64,000 bases of DNA. Source: Roseiarcus sp963775575. Lineage in GTDB: Bacteria > Pseudomonadota > Alphaproteobacteria > Rhizobiales > Beijerinckiaceae. Location: contig CAVZJG010000002.1 in the NCBI GenBank assembly GCA_963775575.1, positions 1,674,001 through 1,738,000 of the forward strand, in the 5' to 3' direction. The notes beneath the pieces were generated by a model. It searched no databases. It had not been told where the DNA came from and worked only from the letters and a program-made list of their open reading frames with translations. A program made the translations under genes and the position numbers. This document shows, in pieces, positions 61,841-64,000 of this stretch (its first letter is position 1; every line of letters begins with the position of its first letter).

Positions 61841-63235
61841 ATGAGCGGGGATAGCGAACCTTGCGGCCGGCGCCCCGACGCGCTCGATCGGCTCGAGGGC
61901 AAGTTGGCGTGGGGCGCCAAGGCGCTGCCGCGCACATGCGTTGGCGGCGTCGTGACGGAAATCGCGATGTCGCACTATCGGGTGGCCGGCCTGTCGCGGT
62001 TTCTCAAACTCGGAGAATGCGTGAGCGTCGACGTGGGCGACCGCGTCCAACTCGGCGAGGTGGTCAAGATCGAAGACGGCGCCGTCACGCTCAAGCCGTT
62101 CGATTCGCGCTGCGACGCGGCGATCGGCGCGCGCGCCTACCGGGCTCAGAGTCTTTCGCTCACGCCCCATCCCGAATGGAAAGGCCGGGTGATCGACGCG
62201 CTCGGCCGCCCGATCGACGGCGGCGGCGAACTCAAGCTGGGGGAGCGCGCCATGCCGCTCGACGGCGAGCCGCCGCCCGCCTTGCAGCGCTCGCGCGTCA
62301 AAAAGCCGATCAAGTCGGGCATCCGCGTCATCGACTTCTTCACCCCGCTGTGCGCCGGCCAGCGCATCGGCATTTTCTCCGGTTCGGGGGTCGGCAAGTC
62401 GACGCTGCTCTCGATGCTGGCGCGCGCGCCCGATTTCGACACGGTGGTGATCGCGCTGGTCGGCGAGCGCGGTCGAGAGGTGCGCGAATTCCTCGACGAC
62501 ACCCTTGCCGCAAACCGCCAATCTGCGATCGCCGTCGTCTCCACCGGCGACGAGAGCCCGATGATGCGGCGCCTGGCGCCCAGGACCGCGATGGCCGTCG
62601 CCGAATATTTCCGCGACATCGGCGACTCGGTGTTGCTGGTCGTCGATTCGGTGACGCGCTTCGCCCATGCGGCCAGAGACGTGGCGTTGGCCGCCGGCGA
62701 GCCGGCGGTGGCGCGCGGCTACGCGCCGAGCGTGTTTAGCGATCTGCCGCGATTGCTCGAGCGCGCCGGCCCCGGCGTCGAGGGCTCCGGATCGATCACC
62801 GGCGTATTCTCGGTCCTGGTGGACGGCGACGACCATAACGATCCGGTCGCCGACAGCATTCGCGGCACGCTCGACGGCCACATCGTGCTCGATCGGGCGA
62901 TCGCCGATCAGGGACGCTTTCCCGCCGTCAATATTCTTTCGTCGGTTTCGCGCCTGGCCAATCCCTCCTGGACGCCGGAGCAGCGCAAGCTGGTATCGAA
63001 GCTGCGCTCGCTGATCGCCCGCTACGAGGAAACGCGGGACCTTCGGCTGATGGGCGGCTTCACGCCCGGCGCCGACCCGCTGCTCGACCAGGCGGTGAAG
63101 TCCGTGCCGCGCATTTATGAAGCGATGACCCAGGCGCTGTCCTCGCCGCCTTGTCAGGATCCGTTCATCGAACTCGCCGCGGCGCTGCGCAGCGACGCCA
63201 AGCCCGAGGAAGCCCCCGGCCGTCCCGCCCCCTAG
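61841..63235 (+). CDS. fliI: Flagellum-specific export ATPase FliI
   Basis: The 464-residue protein has the Walker A motif FSGSGVGKSTLLSMLARAPD near residues 182-200, the catalytic Glu region VVIALVGERGREVREFLDD, Walker B DSVLLVVDSVTRFAHAARDV, and GSITGVFSVLVDGDDHNDPV with the export-ATPase specific end. It energises substrate release at the export gate together with FliH and FliJ. Intact, with the N-terminal beta barrel from residue 25. It is 40 bases from flgF. Confidence 0.95.
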   Translation: MSGDSEPCGRRPDALDRLEGKLAWGAKALPRTCVGGVVTEIAMSHYRVAGLSRFLKLGECVSVDVGDRVQLGEVVKIEDGAVTLKPFDSRCDAAIGARAYRAQSLSLTPHPEWKGRVIDALGRPIDGGGELKLGERAMPLDGEPPPALQRSRVKKPIKSGIRVIDFFTPLCAGQRIGIFSGSGVGKSTLLSMLARAPDFDTVVIALVGERGREVREFLDDTLAANRQSAIAVVSTGDESPMMRRLAPRTAMAVAEYFRDIGDSVLLVVDSVTRFAHAARDVALAAGEPAVARGYAPSVFSDLPRLLERAGPGVEGSGSITGVFSVLVDGDDHNDPVADSIRGTLDGHIVLDRAIADQGRFPAVNILSSVSRLANPSWTPEQRKLVSKLRSLIARYEETRDLRLMGGFTPGADPLLDQAVKSVPRIYEAMTQALSSPPCQDPFIELAAALRSDAKPEEAPGRPAP

Positions 63236-63269
63236 GACCGGCCTGGCCGCGCTCACGAAAGCAAATCGA

Positions 63270-63923
63270 ATGAAATGGCTCGGTTTTTTCGCCTCTCGCC
63301 GCGTCGCCCCGACCGCGCCCGGAGCCGCTCGCCGCGTCGTGGCGAAGCGAGCCGGCGATTTCACGCTCGTCGGCGCCGGCGTGGCGATGGCGTTCGGCAC
63401 GATCGCCTTCGCCGGTGCCGTGCAGTTCCAAAACAACCGCGCGCCGCGGATCAATGGAATGCAATATCTCGCTATTTTCGCCAAGCCGCGAGGAGCGTCG
63501 TCCCCCGTCCCGGCCGCGTCGGCCCCTGCCGCGGCCACGATCCGCGTCGCCGCCGGCGCTCCCGACATGGCGCCGACAGGCTCGATCGCCCACGGCCCTG
63601 CCGACGCCCTCGACACGGCGCCGACCGGCTCGATCGGCCATGGCCCGGCCGGCGGATCGACCGCCGCCGAACCCTATCGCATCGTCGCGGTTGAGCCGGG
63701 CATGGCGTGGCTCAGCAACGGTTCGGAGGTTCGGGCCGTCAAGCCCGGCGAAGTCGTGCCGAGTCTCGGGCGCATCGGTTCGATCGAGCGGCGCGGCGGG
63801 CGCTGGTCGCTGGTCGCCGACTCCGGCGCGACGCTGCTCACGAGCGACCAGCCGGAGGTCGAAGGCCCCGGCGGCGCGGACGGGCCGTTCTCGCGGCGGA
63901 TGATCTTCGGCGACGGCAAGTGA
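63270..63923 (+). CDS. Single-span membrane protein of unknown function after fliI
   Basis: The 217-residue protein has a basic N-terminus, one membrane helix (LVGAGVAMAFGTIAFAGAVQ, residues 33-52), a Pro/Ala-rich periplasmic linker with two imperfect copies of APTGSIxHGPA near residues 100-126, and a C-terminal beta domain (EPYRIVAVEPGMAWLSNGSE, then VRAVKPGEVVPSLGRIGSIE). No domain is recognised. Similar short anchored proteins occur near fliI in some Hyphomicrobiales clusters. It could be a basal-body or envelope accessory protein; unproven. Confidence 0.6.
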   Translation: MKWLGFFASRRVAPTAPGAARRVVAKRAGDFTLVGAGVAMAFGTIAFAGAVQFQNNRAPRINGMQYLAIFAKPRGASSPVPAASAPAAATIRVAAGAPDMAPTGSIAHGPADALDTAPTGSIGHGPAGGSTAAEPYRIVAVEPGMAWLSNGSEVRAVKPGEVVPSLGRIGSIERRGGRWSLVADSGATLLTSDQPEVEGPGGADGPFSRRMIFGDGK

Positions 63924-63935
63924 TCTTGGCGATCT

Positions 63936-64000
63936 TCACCGCGCGCGCCGGCCTCGCGCGAGCGCGCCTTGCGCGCGGTCGACGAGCATGTTGGCGATCG
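63936..64000 (-). CDS. Possible C-terminal end of a gene cut by the window edge
   Basis: On the minus strand the last 65 bases give 20 codons ending ALARGRRAR and TGA at 63936-63938, with an unbroken frame to the edge. The Arg-rich end is typical of a real C-terminus in this genome but also of GC-rich noise. Not identifiable. Confidence 0.2.
   Translation of the reverse strand, partial: IANMLVDRAQGALARGRRAR

Overview
The window is about 64 kb of GC-rich DNA from an alphaproteobacterium of the Hyphomicrobiales (Rhizobiales). The evidence is the gene content and order: FlbT and FlaF inside a rhizobial-type flagellar cluster, ChpT and TrcR, EipA (DUF1134), DUF2336, DUF4167, a serC-type leader RNA before serC-serA, and the HAD(IIA)-ribF-ileS-lspA order. 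The gene style would fit the Methylocystis/Methylosinus/Beijerinckiaceae side of the order, but I cannot fix the genus without a search. No rRNA, tRNA or CRISPR array was seen.

Region 1 (1-20.7 kb) is ordinary chromosomal core. It holds a membrane protein cut by the window edge, a transposase remnant, mscL, glutathione reductase, a HAD phosphatase, ribF-ileS-lspA, a secreted conserved protein, a DUF4167 protein, a CheY-like regulator and chpT (separated by a methyltransferase-like gene), cysQ, eipA, envelope-associated hypothetical genes (coiled coil, DUF4337, DUF4139), a DUF2336 protein and a small conserved protein. About 120 codons inside ileS have clearly different base and codon use from the rest of the gene.

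Region 2 (20.8-24.45 kb) is accessory DNA placed just before serC. A HigB-type toxin gene is split by about 1.25 kb that contains the 3' end of a phage-type repressor, a secreted-protein gene and a 510-bp element with about 50-bp inverted ends. The antitoxin gene downstream is intact. A complete IS (IS1202/ISTde1-like, 13-15 bp target duplication) follows and stops about 100 bp before the serC start.

Region 3 (24.45-30.35 kb) is biosynthetic core: serC, serA, a Trm112-family protein, type II DAHP synthase and an exported MsrA, with two palindromic REP-like clusters. Region 4 (30.35-33.0 kb) is a second accessory pocket: an inverted array of TTTTACGG units, small membrane proteins, a broken second copy of the DUF167 gene, a 237-bp hairpin element whose ends have the same box layout as the 510-bp element in region 2, and a low-GC gene for a membrane-anchored protein.

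Region 5 (33.0-39.2 kb) contains a tightly overlapped small membrane protein-xerD-DUF167 operon, a HugZ-like protein, chrA, trcR, a GNAT acetyltransferase and a PilZ protein. Region 6 (39.25-63.9 kb) is a large flagellar cluster, mostly on the minus strand (FliL-like, FlgN-like, flgJ, fliJ-like, fliR, flhA, fliQ, flgD, flbT, flaF, flgL, flgK, flgE, fliP, fliL, flgH, motE, flgI, flgA, flgG, fliE, flgC, flgB, flhB, fliG, fliN, fliM, motA), with flgF-fliI-hypothetical divergent on the plus strand. Many of these genes overlap by 1-4 bases. As read here flgL carries two mutually compensating frameshifts and flgB lacks one base near its start, so the flagellum would not assemble unless these are sequencing errors.
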